Source: Erinaceus europaeus (lineage: Eukaryota; Chordata; Mammalia; Eulipotyphla; Erinaceidae). From it: 64,000 nucleotides of DNA. The stretch spans positions 32,968 to 96,967 of the forward strand of contig NW_026647288.1 in the NCBI RefSeq assembly GCF_950295315.1, read 5' to 3'. Below are positions 51,484 through 61,086 of the stretch, piece by piece (the stretch's first letter is position 1; the number at the start of each line of letters is the position of its first letter). The position numbers and the translations under genes were made by a program. Below the pieces are notes generated by a model, which was not told the origin of the DNA, did not search any database, and saw only the letters and a program-made list of their open reading frames with translations.

Positions 51484-51485
<2 letters not shown>
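50965..51485 (-). mobile_element. Group A SINE (reverse) split by a young group B SINE
   Basis: Left part 50965-51046 (tgtatttacttattttggat, GA stretch). Right part from about 51335: 'cagcagtgcttcaagactca', 'gcttgaacccaggtccttgt', 'gctctaccaaacagacactg'. The group B SINE at 51047-51325 lies between. Confidence 0.83.
51047..51325 (+). mobile_element. Young group B SINE, nested
   Basis: Head 'gggagtcgggctgtagcgca', A box 'gcgcagcgggttaagcg', 'ggtggcgcaaagcgcaagga', B box 'ccggtttgagcccccggctc', 'gtcgcttcacaggcggtgaa', CAA linker, 'gggcaacaaaaaggaataaa'. It keeps about a dozen CpG sites that are decayed in other copies, which marks it as the youngest-looking SINE in the window. A-rich 'gaaaagag' on both sides suggests the target duplication. 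Confidence 0.95.

Positions 51486-51523
<38 letters not shown>
51486..51523. repeat. (GT)n microsatellite
   Basis: About 18 GT units directly after the head of the reverse SINE. Confidence 0.95.
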
Positions 51524-51524
<1 letters not shown>

Positions 51525-52297
51525 GAGGGGAGGGGGGGTTGATGGTCAGATTATCAGATGTTGGTTTTACTTACCCGTAGCTCTGTGTCTCCTAAAAGCA
51601 AATCCCAGTCTCTCCTCTGCCCATGACCTCGAGGCCCACCTGGACAGAAGCCGGGGGCTTTTGAAAGACATGAAACAGAGGTGCAGCTCTGGAACCCCAG
51701 TGGAGGCCCAATTACCCAGATTGGCAATTGGTTTAACACCAAGTCCAAATCCCCAGACTCTTCTGCAAAGTGCAATTGGATCTTGAGCCACCATGTATGT
51801 TCTCTGGTTTTCCGCATTGCAACAACCCCTAAATCCTCAAACTCCACAGAACTCCCAGGCAAATCTCTACTCCTGCCTCTGAACCTCTGGTTCTCCAGTA
51901 ACTGTTCTTAAGCTCACCAGGCCTTGCAGCTTATCCTGCAAGATGAGGAGGGCTAGAGGCAACAGGACAAGATCCCTGCCCCCTTCTCTCCTTTCACAAG
52001 ACCACTGGACTGTGCACAGCCCCAGGCATAGTTTCCTCTCTGGTCCACTGAGAGTCAACACAACACCTTTTTTCTGGGGGGAAAGTTCCACAGTGGCTTT
52101 TTATAATGGAAACAAGTTGATCCCCTTCCTAAGAGGACAGTCACCACCACCAGAACAGACATTGGTGTATGACATGCTCATGGCAGACAGGACACTGGCC
52201 AAGCACCACTCACAACCCTTGCCCCTACATCCTCACAGCAGCTGTGGCAGGGAAGTCTTAACACCTTCACTGGATGGATTCACTCAATCATCAGCTC
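51524..52297. other. Unique sequence, nothing recognised
   Basis: About 770 bases. Several open frames of 75-119 codons overlap on both strands, with no recognisable domain. Confidence 0.45.
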
Positions 52298-52329
52298 AAT
52301 AATAATAGTAATAGTAATAATAATAATAG
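52298..52329. repeat. (AATAAT/AGTAAT)n tract
   Basis: Short AAT-type repeat directly before the SINE head. Confidence 0.9.
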
Positions 52330-52439
52330 GCAGTGGCATACCCTGCTAAGCTCACAAAGTATGAAGTGCAAGAACCCACACAAGGATCCGAGTTCGAACC
52401 CCCAGCTCCCCATATGCAGGGGGGATGCTTCATGCAGGA

Positions 52440-52440
52440 A

Positions 52441-52489
<49 letters not shown>

Positions 52490-52503
52490 CTCTCTCTCTC
52501 CTT
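52440..52503. repeat. (CT)n tract
   Basis: CT repeats with two 'cctctct' interruptions, at the insertion point in the outer SINE. Confidence 0.93.
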
Positions 52504-52779
52504 TCAGGATTATCACTGGGGCTCAGTGCTGGCATTACAAATCCACTGCTCCTGCTCCTGGCAGCCATTTATTATTTTTTTATTGGACAGGACAGGGAGA
52601 AAATGAAAGAGGAAGAGGAGGTAGAGAGGGAGAGAGAAAGACAGACACCTGCAGACATGCTTCACCACCTGTGAGGTGAGCCCCCTGCAGGTGGGGAGCC
52701 AGGGGCTCGAACCAGGATCCTTTCACGGGTCCTTGAGCTTTATATTATGTGGTTAACCCAGTGCACTACAGTTCGACCC
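52504..52779 (-). mobile_element. Group C SINE (reverse), nested
   Basis: C tail complement 'aggattatcactggggctca', 'ctgctcctgctcctggcagc', GA stretch, 'ccctgcaggtggggagccag', B box complement 'gctcgaaccaggatccttt', head 'gttaacccagtgcactacag'. Confidence 0.9.
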
Positions 52780-52969
52780 CTGGTGTCTATTTTTCTCTCT
52801 CCCTCTCTAACTCCCCCTCCTCTTTCAATTTCTCTCTGTCCTATCCAATAAAATGAAAAGAAAAAAAAAAAAGGCCTCCAGGAGCAGTAGATTGGTAGTG
52901 CAGGCACCAAGCCCCAGTGATAACCCTGGAGACAAAAATAAATGAACGAATGAATTAACTAATTTCAGA

Positions 52970-53110
52970 ACTTCCCCTGTGTCCCAGCCACCGTTCTGGG
53001 CTCTCCAGATTGCAGCAGCAGTGAACAGAGAGATGAAAACCACCTGTGAGTCAGGTAGGAAAAGTTTTGGAGGAGGGAAAACGATGTCACAAAGCCATAC
53101 AGCTGTGGAA
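52970..53110 (+). mobile_element. Possible ancient L2-like remnant
   Basis: 'gccaccgttctgggctctcc' and 'cagcagcagtgaacagagag' resemble a common old mammalian LINE segment (gccaggcactgttct; cagcagtgaacaaa). Weak. Confidence 0.3.
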
Positions 53111-53254
53111 AGCAAAGGCCCAGAACCAATGGACTCCGGGCCCACAGTTGTACCAACGACTGGACCTGCTTCATTCATCACTTTCAGGATACGTTCATTG
53201 CTTTTGTTTTTTGTTGTGGGTTTGTTTTTACTTTGGTGTGAACTTGCCAGGGAC

Positions 53255-53428
53255 TCAAGGGTGCGTGATCTTACTGCTTCCAGACCACTTTTCTGCTGAG
53301 ATTAAGAGACAGAGAGGAAGGGAGAGAGAAACCAAAGGACCATTATTCGCTTGTAGTGCCAAGGTTCAAACCTGGGCTGCATCCGTGGCAAAGCAGGCAC
53401 CCTGCCCCATGAGCCATCTCTCCAGCGC
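53255..53428 (-). mobile_element. Degenerate reverse SINE (D-like)
   Basis: 'gcttccagaccacttttctg', GA stretch, B box complement 'ggttcaaacctgggctgcat', 'gagccatctctccagcgcgg'. Similar in layout to 9930-10095. Confidence 0.5.
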
Positions 53429-53886
53429 GGACTTTGTCTTTAGAATCATCTAGTCTGTTGTGGAAGCCAGTTTCTGAGCCATTGTCCCAACACATGTGGA
53501 TGCACATGTCTGCACATATCTTCACAGCATGTAGCTTCTGGAGGCTCAGGTGCTGACGTAGCCATGGGAGGACGGGGTTTCTGAGTCCAGAAGGCAAGGG
53601 CTGCCGGAGTGGAAATTGGCAGAGACCCTGACTCTAGTTAGGCTGACGGCTAGTGTCTCTGAGTCCCAGGGTCATTGCCCACATGTAGGAAGGAAGAAAG
53701 GTGAATTCCTGGTGGATACAGTTTATTCTCAGGCCAGAGTGCTGTTGGAATGGGAAACGCGACGTTTTATTTTTAAGCTAGAAGGAGTACATAGGGAGTT
53801 AAGGACACCCCCTTTGCCCTCCCTCACCCCATCCAGGAGACTACAGAAGAAAAGGTCACATGAAGAACACGGAATCCAAGCTGAAG
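53429..53886. other. Unique sequence, nothing recognised
   Basis: No repeat or exon recognised. Confidence 0.4.
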
Positions 53887-53897
53887 AATACAGGTGC

Positions 53898-54151
53898 GGG
53901 ACCAGATGGTGGCGCACCTGATTGAGTGCATGTATTACAATACTGAAGGACCCGGGTACGAGCCCCAGGTCCCCACCTGCAGGAGGAAAGCTTCACGAGT
54001 GGTAAAGCAGGGCTGCAGGTGTCTCTCTGTCTCTCTCCCTCTCTATCTCCCCCTCCCTCATGTTTTCTGGCTGTCTCTATCCAGTAAATAAAGATAATAA
54101 AAAAAGAAGAAAAAAGAAATGTTCATAGATACTAAAAAATTTTTTTTTTTA
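53898..54151 (+). mobile_element. Group A SINE with 11-bp target duplication
   Basis: Head 'gggaccagatggtggcgcac', B box region 'cgggtacgagccccaggtcc', body 'acctgcaggaggaaagcttc', end 'tatccagtaaataaagataa' and A-rich tail. 'aatacaggtgc' lies at 53887-53897 and 54152-54162. Confidence 0.93.
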
Positions 54152-54162
54152 AATACAGGTGC

Positions 54163-54434
54163 CCAATTCTCCAGGCTCCTGTGCTCAACTCTGGGCTGGT
54201 CACTTTGCTTTTCTGAGATGAATTTTCCCATCAGGTACATGGGACTGTTTTCAGCGCTTACACAATGCACTTGTCAGAAGGAATGTTGAATGGACTGGGG
54301 GGGGGGGGGGATTTCTGCTCAACATCCCAGCAGGAACCAGGCAACATTTAGGGATAACACAACCATAAAGCCCAGGAAGAGTGAGAAAAGAGGCACCATC
54401 CTCAAAGTGGAGAAGGTCAAAATAAGATAGTAGG
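54163..54434. other. Unique sequence with G run
   Basis: G run at 54297-54310; nothing else recognised. Confidence 0.4.
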
Positions 54435-54436
54435 GA

Positions 54437-54668
54437 AGGGGGCTGGGTAGATGGTAGTACCTCTCGTAAGAGGACACACATTACAATGTGCAAGGACCCA
54501 GGTTCAAGCCTCCAGTCCCCACTTAGTAGCAGTGAAGCAGGGCTGCAGATGTCTCTTTCTCTCTATCTCCCCCTTCCCTTTCAATTTCTCTCAGTCTCTA
54601 TCCAAAATAGATAAATAAGGGCAACAAAATGGAATAAATAAATAAAATAAATATTTTTTTAAAAATAG
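54437..54668 (+). mobile_element. Group A SINE with B-type tail
   Basis: Head 'gggggctgggtagatggtag', B box 'caggttcaagcctccagtcc', shortened body, 'ctctatccaaaatagataaa', then 'gggcaacaaaatggaataaa', an end otherwise seen in group B. Confidence 0.83.
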
Positions 54669-54704
54669 AAAAATAGGTATGTGAGTGAATATATAGATAA
54701 CTGT

Positions 54705-54965
54705 AAGGAGGGGTCACAGAGATAGTTCACCCAGTAGAGTAAGCACTTGACCATAGTTTCAAGTCCCCGGCCACTATATGGTAACACAATATAAAGGGAG
54801 AGCTTCATGAGTGATTAGCCAGTGTGGTGGTATCTTTCTACCTTATCTTTCTGACTCTCCCTTGCTGATTTTTTTTCACCAAGTATTTGAAAAAAAAAAA
54901 AAAAAACACCTAGAGTGGTCGAATTATGCAGGCACAAAGCCTGAAATTGTAGGGGAAAGAAAATG
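54705..54965 (+). mobile_element. Diverged SINE with C-like tail
   Basis: Head 'gtcacagagatagttcaccc', 'agtagagtaagcacttgacc', 'tttcaagtccccggccacta', A run at 54890-54906, then 'tagagtggtcgaattatgca' and 'ggcacaaagcctgaaattgt' resembling the C tail. Confidence 0.6.
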
Positions 54966-54969
54966 GAAT

Positions 54970-56520
54970 GGAGTCAGGGAATCCTTGCAACCTTGCATTC
55001 CCTCAGATACTATGGGCCTGGACCTTGAACCGATTCCTTTCTCTGCCGTCACTGGTTACTTCCATCAGGAATGTCATCATTAGCGTTTTTGTGGGACTCT
55101 CCAGGACCTTGCCCTCAGTATGAGCAACTATGGTAAGGACTGTCCCTCTCTCCAAAGGAAGGCTGGTTCATCTTCTTCTACTCAGGGAAGACAGGTCCTG
55201 ATATGAGACCAGTCAAGAAGATTCCCAGCTGTGACCATGGACTGTGAGCTCAGACTGACAGAAACTCAGAGGTTACACAGACTCCTGTGCTAAATATGAA
55301 TAGACATGATCCCTGGGTCAGATTAATGTGGTTAACAGTTACTTATAAATATATATACAAGTTTGAAAGCTGCTCTCTGCACTTATCTGGCTTTCAAGTA
55401 ATATTCTCAACTCTGGCACCATCACCCCAGACAATATTTCTAGTCCACCTTCATGGTAGCCCTCAAGCTCAAGGCCCCTTGGAACATACCTAAAATAGAC
55501 TTCCTAGTTTTTTCCACACTTGGGTCCCTATTCTCATCACCTCTATTCCTATGCTTTGATGTTTGTCTATTAAACATTTTGTTCTGCCTTATATCTTATC
55601 ACCTTTCAGACACCAAGTTGCAGATGCTACTATGATTCCATCCTGAACTCCCTGGACAGATGGCCTCACCAATGTGTCCGAGAACCTCACCTCTCCAGAG
55701 CTCCCCTGCACTAGGAAAAGATAGAAAGAAGCTGGAGATATGAATCCATCTGCCAATTCCTATGTCCAGTGAAGAAGCAATTACAGCAGCCAGAACTCCT
55801 ACCTTCTGGGCCCCAAAAAGAGGGGTCGGGAGGAAGTGCACGTGACATGAGGTGCAGGGACCAGTGGAAGGATCCCGGTTCGAGCCCCCGGCTCCCTACC
55901 TGCAGGGGAGTCTCTTCACAGGCGGTGAAGCAGGTCTGCAGGTGTCTATCTTTCTCTGCCCCTCCTTTCTCCATTTCTCTCTGTCCTATCCAACAACAAG
56001 GACATCAATAACAACAACAATAATAACAGCAACAACAATAATAATAAAAAAGAATGTTGGTCCATCCTCCTAGAGAGAAGGATAGGGGAAGATGAACAGT
56101 GGGTTCTGAACTCCAATTCCATCAGGACCTGATATGCTTGTCACCAAGAATCTTTGTTTTTATACCATCACTGAAGCAAATCTGGAAAACACCAGAGGAA
56201 GTCAAGCACTGTTTCACTAATCTGAAAAATAAGTGGAAAAATAAAAGACACTCCGAAGTTGTAATAGGTATAGGTGTGACTTAGAAAGGAAGAAGGCGGG
56301 AATGGAGAAAAATGGGGGAAATAGGCATAGATGAGAGAGAGAGAGAATGAATGGACCCATATCTGTGACCCTGGGAGAATTATTGATGTTTCTGCTTGAG
56401 AGGAATAAGGACACAGTGCTCTGGTGGTGGGAACGGTGTGGAGTTGTTCCCGTATTATCTTGCCGTTTTGTAAGTCACTCTTAAACCAATAATAAATAAT
56501 AACAATAATAAAAAGAACAA
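54970..56520 (+). mobile_element. Family E LINE-type 3' end, longest copy
   Basis: Runs from about 'ggagtcagggaatccttgca' through 'ggaccttgccctcagtatga', 'actgtgagctcagactgaca', 'ttatctggctttcaagtaat', 'gatggcctcaccaatgtgtc', 'agaagcaattacagcagcca', [group B SINE], 'atgttggtccatcctcctag', 'acccatatctgtgaccctgg', 'cagtgctctggtggtgggaa' to an A-rich end. About 1.3 kb without the nested SINE. No open frame with reverse-transcriptase similarity, so it is probably a long 3' UTR. Confidence 0.72.
55822..56046 (+). mobile_element. Group B SINE nested in family E
   Basis: Head 'ggggtcgggaggaagtgcac' (A-box part shortened), B box 'cggttcgagcccccggctcc', body, 'ctatccaacaacaaggacat' and AAC/AAT-rich tail. 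'aaaaaga' at 55815-55821 and 56047-56053. Confidence 0.92.
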
Positions 56521-56524
56521 AGAA

Positions 56525-57236
56525 CAAAAAATTAAAAAGGAAAAAAAGAAAGAAAGAAAATGGAATAGAGTCCATGATAGTTTATCTGACAGACCTTAAA
56601 GTCTGTAGACCCATCTGTTTGTACACAGAAGTGTCTGTACCTGTTGTATACATCCATGGAGGGGAACCACGTAACTCCCACGTTGTGATGAAATGAACAC
56701 TTGTTCAAGAAGAGAAACCAGTATCCTCCTCCCCACCAGACTACAAAAGGACAAACTAAAATTCAGATTCAGAATCACTACTCTCCACAATCCACACTTG
56801 CCCTCACTTTGCCGCCCCTTTTATGTAAAATATCTTTTATGTCAAAGAAATTTGACAGAATCTCAGCCATATTTGCATGGAATGGTCCCTCCTGTCTCTG
56901 AAACCCACTTCTTCAAAATAAACAGCCTCCCAGCCCTCTGTCACTCTCTTTACCGAATCCCCTAAACACAGTTACTGCCTCTGTCCAAGAGGCTTTCTGG
57001 GTTCAGGCAATGGATGGGTGACCCTATGCTGACCCTCACTGACTCCTGTCTCCTGACCCTTCCTTAAGCAAATAGGGCTTCCTTGTGCTGTGCAGGGGAG
57101 TGTCTCTATGAATTGTCCCTTCCTGTATCTAAACTGCATCTAGTCCTCCTGAATAAGTGATGGCATTCTTGACATGCCAGGTGCTAGAGTAAGCCTTGTG
57201 TGGGTCCTGTCCTCAGACTGTGGTTCTTCTGCCAAT
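56525..57236. other. Unique sequence, nothing recognised
   Basis: About 700 bases without a recognised repeat or exon. Confidence 0.45.
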
Positions 57237-57248
57237 CCTCCAGTTACT
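57237..57248. repeat. Target-site duplication of retroposon, left copy
   Basis: 'cctccagttact', repeated exactly at 57439-57450. Confidence 0.93.
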
Positions 57249-57438
57249 TCTTCTAGCGTTTGCCCTTCTTCCGTAGCCAGTCAACAGCGTCAGGTTGAAA
57301 GCTGCCAGGAGCTGCTTGTTGCTGGCTTTGAAAGTGACTGGGATCCATGTGGATTCAGTCGGCTAGGAAGGATCGTCAGTTTCCCCAATGAATGGGTACT
57401 CACGGGATGCACCACGAGAAGGTCGATCCAATGCATCG
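57249..57438 (-). mobile_element. Microsatellite-tailed non-LTR retroposon, 5'-truncated
   Basis: A 190-bp reverse-strand insertion bounded by a perfect 12-base duplication. Its sense 3' end reads 'ggctacggaagaagggcaaa' then 'cgctagaaga', the same end as at 1-46 and 14234-14270. It has no poly(A); the tail is AGA/GAA-type. The upstream 150 bases are not in the two other copies, which are cut or shorter. Tail type and 5' truncation suggest an RTE-clade LINE or a SINE it mobilises; that clade call is inference. Confidence 0.8.
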
Positions 57439-57450
57439 CCTCCAGTTACT

Positions 57451-57785
57451 GACAGGATGTGACTTCGAGAAAGCTTGTTTCCCCCAAACCATCGTCTGTA
57501 GACCCAAAAATGGTGCTCAAAATCCCATCTCTGTCTCTCATCAGCATCCTTTCATCTCAATACGTGACTACACCCAGCTGCCCTAGACCACAAGACTATC
57601 TTTATGTCTTCTTGTCCAATCTCCAGATCCATGTCCTCCCCATCCAACCACCCAAACATCCCAAATTCATTTGCTTCCCTCTGTCTCCACTGATACCAAC
57701 TTTCATGGCCACCATTTTTCTCTGGAATTGGTTCTTGCTGTTGTGACTCTCATCCCCTCCCCTTCCTTCACCTCACTGCAAGACT
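57451..57785. other. Unique sequence, nothing recognised
   Basis: C-rich on the plus strand, without a recognised repeat or exon. Confidence 0.4.
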
Positions 57786-57809
57786 GTGTGTGTGTGTGTG
57801 TGTGTGTGA
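57786..57809. repeat. (GT)n tract
   Basis: About 11 GT units at the 3' end of the reverse family E copy that follows. Confidence 0.92.
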
Positions 57810-58215
57810 TTTAAAAATGATTAACAAGAGTGTAAGATAATAGGGGTACAATTTCATACAGTTCCCACTACCAGAGTTCCATATTCCATCCCCATCATTG
57901 GAAGCTTCCCTATTCTTTATGCCTCTAGGAGAATGGACCAAAATTCTTTTTAGGGTACAGAAGGTGGAAGGTCTGTCTTCTGTAATTGTTTTTCCACTGG
58001 ACATGGACGTAGGCAGTTCAACCCATATGCCCATCCTGTTTCTGTCTTTCCCTAATGGGGTAGGGTTCTGGAGAGGTGAGACTTCAGGACACATTGATGA
58101 CACTGTCTGTCCAGGGAAGTCAGGATGGCATCATAGTAGCATCTGCAACTCGGTGACTGAAAGGCAGTAAGATATAAAGCAAGACAAATTGTTTAATAAA
58201 CAGGAACCCAAAAGG
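57810..58215 (-). mobile_element. Family E LINE-type 3' end (reverse)
   Basis: 'agataataggggtacaattt', 'ccactaccagagttccatat', 'ttccctattctttatgcctc', 'acagaaggtggaaggtctgt', 'gtctgtccagggaagtcagg', 'catcatagtagcatctgcaa'. Ends near 'ttgtttaataaacaggaacc'. Confidence 0.8.
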
Positions 58216-58350
58216 TAGGAAGAGAACAAATGAAATTAGGAGTCTTTGTGTGGAAAGAAGCTAGGAAGTCTATTTTAGGTATGTTCCAAGTTGCCTCAAC
58301 TTTAGTAATTTTCACTGCAAAACTTTTATCTTCTTTTGAACCACATAAGA
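58216..58350. other. Unique or further family E sequence
   Basis: Possible upstream continuation of the reverse family E copy; not certain. Confidence 0.3.
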
Positions 58351-58351
58351 G

Positions 58352-58374
58352 AACATTGAGTGTGTGTGTGTGGT

Positions 58375-58436
<62 letters not shown>

Positions 58437-58452
58437 AGAGAGAGAGAGAGAC
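58352..58452. repeat. (GT)n-(GA)n compound microsatellite
   Basis: About 40 GT units with early interruptions (58352-58433), then GA units. Confidence 0.95.
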
Positions 58453-58880
58453 TTGTCTTTCTTTTTTGTTGTTGTTTTTGTTTAAAGTTTCAGTGTTCTA
58501 CTATTAAAAATTAATTTATCCAAACTCTTTCCCTACCCCCAACTCACCACACACAATAGTCCCCATCCTTCTGCCACCCCACCCCCCAATGCTTTCCCTG
58601 TGTCCCTAAAAACAATATTTTCACTTCTGGTCTTAAATAATTAAACTGAAAAAAAAACTCCTTCATAAGCCAAATTAATTTGCTAGGCTCCTGTCTTGGG
58701 ATAAAAGAGATCTTGAAATAAGAAAAAGAAATTACAGTCTGCTCCATTTTAGAATAAAATCCAAAACAGATTTAGTCACAGGAGGTGGGGGGGTGCAAAA
58801 GACAACATTAAATTTAGAGAAATGGAAACAAATAAGTCACTTTAATCCTGGAATATTTGGAGTTTTGTTCCTATTCTTAG
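58453..58880. other. Unique sequence, nothing recognised
   Basis: A/T-rich, no family recognised. Confidence 0.4.
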
Positions 58881-58884
58881 AAAT

Positions 58885-59032
58885 TATTAGCTGTGGACTA
58901 AGAGATGGCTCACCTGACCTGGGAACTCACCCTCTGCTGTGCCAAGTACCAGGACCCAGGTTCCAGCCCCCCAAGAAGTCTCATGACCACAAAAGGAAGT
59001 CTCTAATCCTCTACCTAATATTAATAATAACA
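58885..59032 (+). mobile_element. Diverged SINE remnant
   Basis: 'gctgtggactaagagatggc', 'tgccaagtaccaggacccag', 'gttccagccccccaagaagt', 'cctctacctaatattaataa'. Old, D-like. Confidence 0.4.
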
Positions 59033-59128
59033 ATGAGGAGGAGGAGAGTACAGATTAGAGGCGAAGGAGGAGGAGGAAGAAGAGGAAGTGGAGGACAAGA
59101 AAAGAAGAAGAAAGAAGAAAGAAAAGAG
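59033..59128. repeat. GGA/GAA purine-rich tract
   Basis: Mixed purine repeats with several interruptions. Confidence 0.85.
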
Positions 59129-59151
59129 TCTGCCAGGAGAAATATAATCAT

Positions 59152-59152
<1 letters not shown>

Positions 59153-59205
<53 letters not shown>

Positions 59206-59213
59206 ACACACAT
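59153..59213. repeat. (CA)n microsatellite
   Basis: About 29 CA units with one 'ct' interruption near 59199. Confidence 0.96.
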
Positions 59214-60094
59214 GAGAATGTTTTTTAAAATGAGAAAGGCTTGGCTTCTTAGACAAAAAGAAGAAAAGCAAAGAGATTTTCTAGCCGAAAAGCAAAGAGC
59301 TTTAGCCAGAAGGATGCAGGCTCACAGGGCTAATATGGCATTGGAAACCTCTGATGAATAAGATTATGATGCCTGTGATTTTGTACTTGGTTCTGAGGCA
59401 TTTTCAAGAAGAGCGCCCTGGCTGGCATTGTCACGTTGATGATACAAATAACTGTAGTTATGGTGGCATTATACAGTTCATATAGTTCCCCCTGCCAGTG
59501 CCAATAAAGTGATGGCATTTTCCCAGCATCTGTTCCCTGCTTGTGTTTTATGTCTTACTTTTCCTCAAGGGTTTGTGGGCTCTTAAGCCAAAGAGCTAAT
59601 TTTTCACAGTGTGAGAGGGGAGCTTGGCTCTCAGTCCCTCTCTCACTTGATTGCTGTTTTTCTATTAGCTTCTCTCAGAAACAAAACGTACGGCTTGTTC
59701 TTGAAAGGGAAATGCCACACACATGGACATGTTACTAAAAGCTTGTGTTTGCCTGCATTCTTGATATCTGCCCAGGAACTGGACTTTGCACATATTCTTA
59801 CAATTTACCTTCATGACAGAACTCATTGTGTCCATTTGGGGGTGAGGTGGTGAAGTGACTATAATACTTAGAAGGTAAGTAGCACTCCCTCACTACCACC
59901 ACCCCAAACAGACAAACAAAAGACACTAGGAATGACTCAGAGACTCAAGTTCCTCACAGTTAACACTCCAGAGCAGCACTTTTCGGTGTCTCTGTTTTGT
60001 CTCACTGTTGAGGGTTTCTCTGCTCACCGTGGACTCACTCACTGGCAAACTTCAGCCTCACGGAGGCTTGAACAGGGCACTTTACTCTGTGGAC
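59214..60094. other. SINE-free unique sequence
   Basis: About 880 bases without a recognised repeat. The part 59230-59560 is even in composition with no simple repeats, so it may be conserved. No exon recognised. Confidence 0.4.
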
Positions 60095-60220
60095 AGCCAA
60101 GGTCAGTTCCATCATTGGTGCTTTGTGCTACCTCCTTCCCTGAGCCTAGCTCTGTGACCTTGGGTAAGAAACTTAATCTACCTGAACATCAGTTTTCTTA
60201 TGTCTCGAAGGAATGTCAGA
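60095..60220 (+). mobile_element. MIR remnant
   Basis: 'agctctgtgaccttgggtaa' followed by 'gaaacttaatctacctgaac' and 'atcagttttcttatgtctcg' is the MIR CORE and downstream segment in sense. Confidence 0.78.
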
Positions 60221-60247
60221 GTGTAGAAACTTTAAAGACATATTATT

Positions 60248-60361
60248 TGGAGTGGGCAGGGAGGTGGTGTAGTAAATAAAGCACTGGACCCTAGGGCCTG
60301 AGGTCTTGAGTTCAAACTCTGGCAACACATTGTGTTAAATTGATGCTCTAGTTCTCTTTCC

Positions 60362-60416
<55 letters not shown>

Positions 60417-60418
60417 TG
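60248..60418 (+). mobile_element. Group D SINE with CT/CA tail
   Basis: Head 'ggcagggaggtggtgtagta', 'gcactggaccctagggcctg', B box 'gagttcaaactctggcaaca', 'attgatgctctagttctctt', then (CT)n (about 60366-60396) and (CA)n (60397-60416). Confidence 0.75.
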
Positions 60419-60431
60419 TAGAGAGAGCAAG

Positions 60432-60495
60432 AAGATGATAGATAAATAGATAGATACATAGATACATAGATAGATAGATGGCAGATAGATAGAAT
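60432..60495. repeat. (GATA)n tract
   Basis: GATA/GATAGATAC units with interruptions. Confidence 0.92.
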
Positions 60496-60544
60496 GAATT
60501 GGGAAGACATTCCATTCTTACAAATTGGGAGAAAAATCAGCAAT

Positions 60545-60757
60545 AGTCAGGACCAGGTGGTGACACACCTGGTTGAGCACACATGTTACAGTGCCTAAGG
60601 ACCCAGATTTCAGTCCCCGGTCCCCACCTGCAGGAGGAAAGCTTTGCAAGTGGTGAAACAGTTCTGCAGGTGTCTCTCCTCCTCTCTCCCTATCTCCCCT
60701 ACCCTCTCAATTTTTTACTGTCTCTATCCAATAAATAAATAAATAAATAGTTTTAAA
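60545..60757 (+). mobile_element. Group A SINE
   Basis: Head 'ccaggtggtgacacacctgg', B-box region 'agatttcagtccccggtccc', body 'acctgcaggaggaaagcttt', end 'ctatccaataaataaataaa'. Confidence 0.88.
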
Positions 60758-60773
60758 AAAGAAAAATCACCAA

Positions 60774-61067
60774 GGGAGTCCGGCAGTAGGGCAGCAGGTT
60801 AAGCGCAAGTGGCATGAAGCACAATGACCAGCATAAGGATCCCAGTTCGAGCCCCCAGCTCCCCACCTGCAGGGGAGTCACTTCACAGGTGATGAAGCAG
60901 GTCTACAGGTGTCTATCTTTCTCTCCCCCTCTCTGTCTTCCCTTCCTCTCCTCTCTCCATTTCTCTCTGTCCTATCCAACAATGACAGCATCAACAACAA
61001 GAACTACAACAACAATAAAACAAAAAGGGCAACAAAAGGGAAAATAAATAATAATAATAGAAGTTAA
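60774..61067 (+). mobile_element. Group B SINE with target duplication
   Basis: Head 'gggagtccggcagtagggca', A box 'gcagcaggttaagcgca', B box 'cagttcgagcccccagctcc', CAA linker, 'gggcaacaaaagggaaaata'. 'aaaaaagaaaaatcaccaa' precedes it (ending 60773) and follows it (ending 61086). Confidence 0.93.
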
Positions 61068-61086
61068 AAAAAAGAAAAATCACCAA

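Larger units (their letters stand above)
52330..52935 (+). mobile_element. Group C SINE split by an inverted group C SINE
   Basis: Left part 52330-52440: head 'aggcagtggcataccctgct', B box 'gagttcgaacccccagctcc', body 'catatgcaggggggatgctt'. Right part 52780-52935: CT stretch, 'ctgtcctatccaataaaatg', C tail 'ggcctccaggagcagtagat', 'agccccagtgataaccctgg'. Confidence 0.85.
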
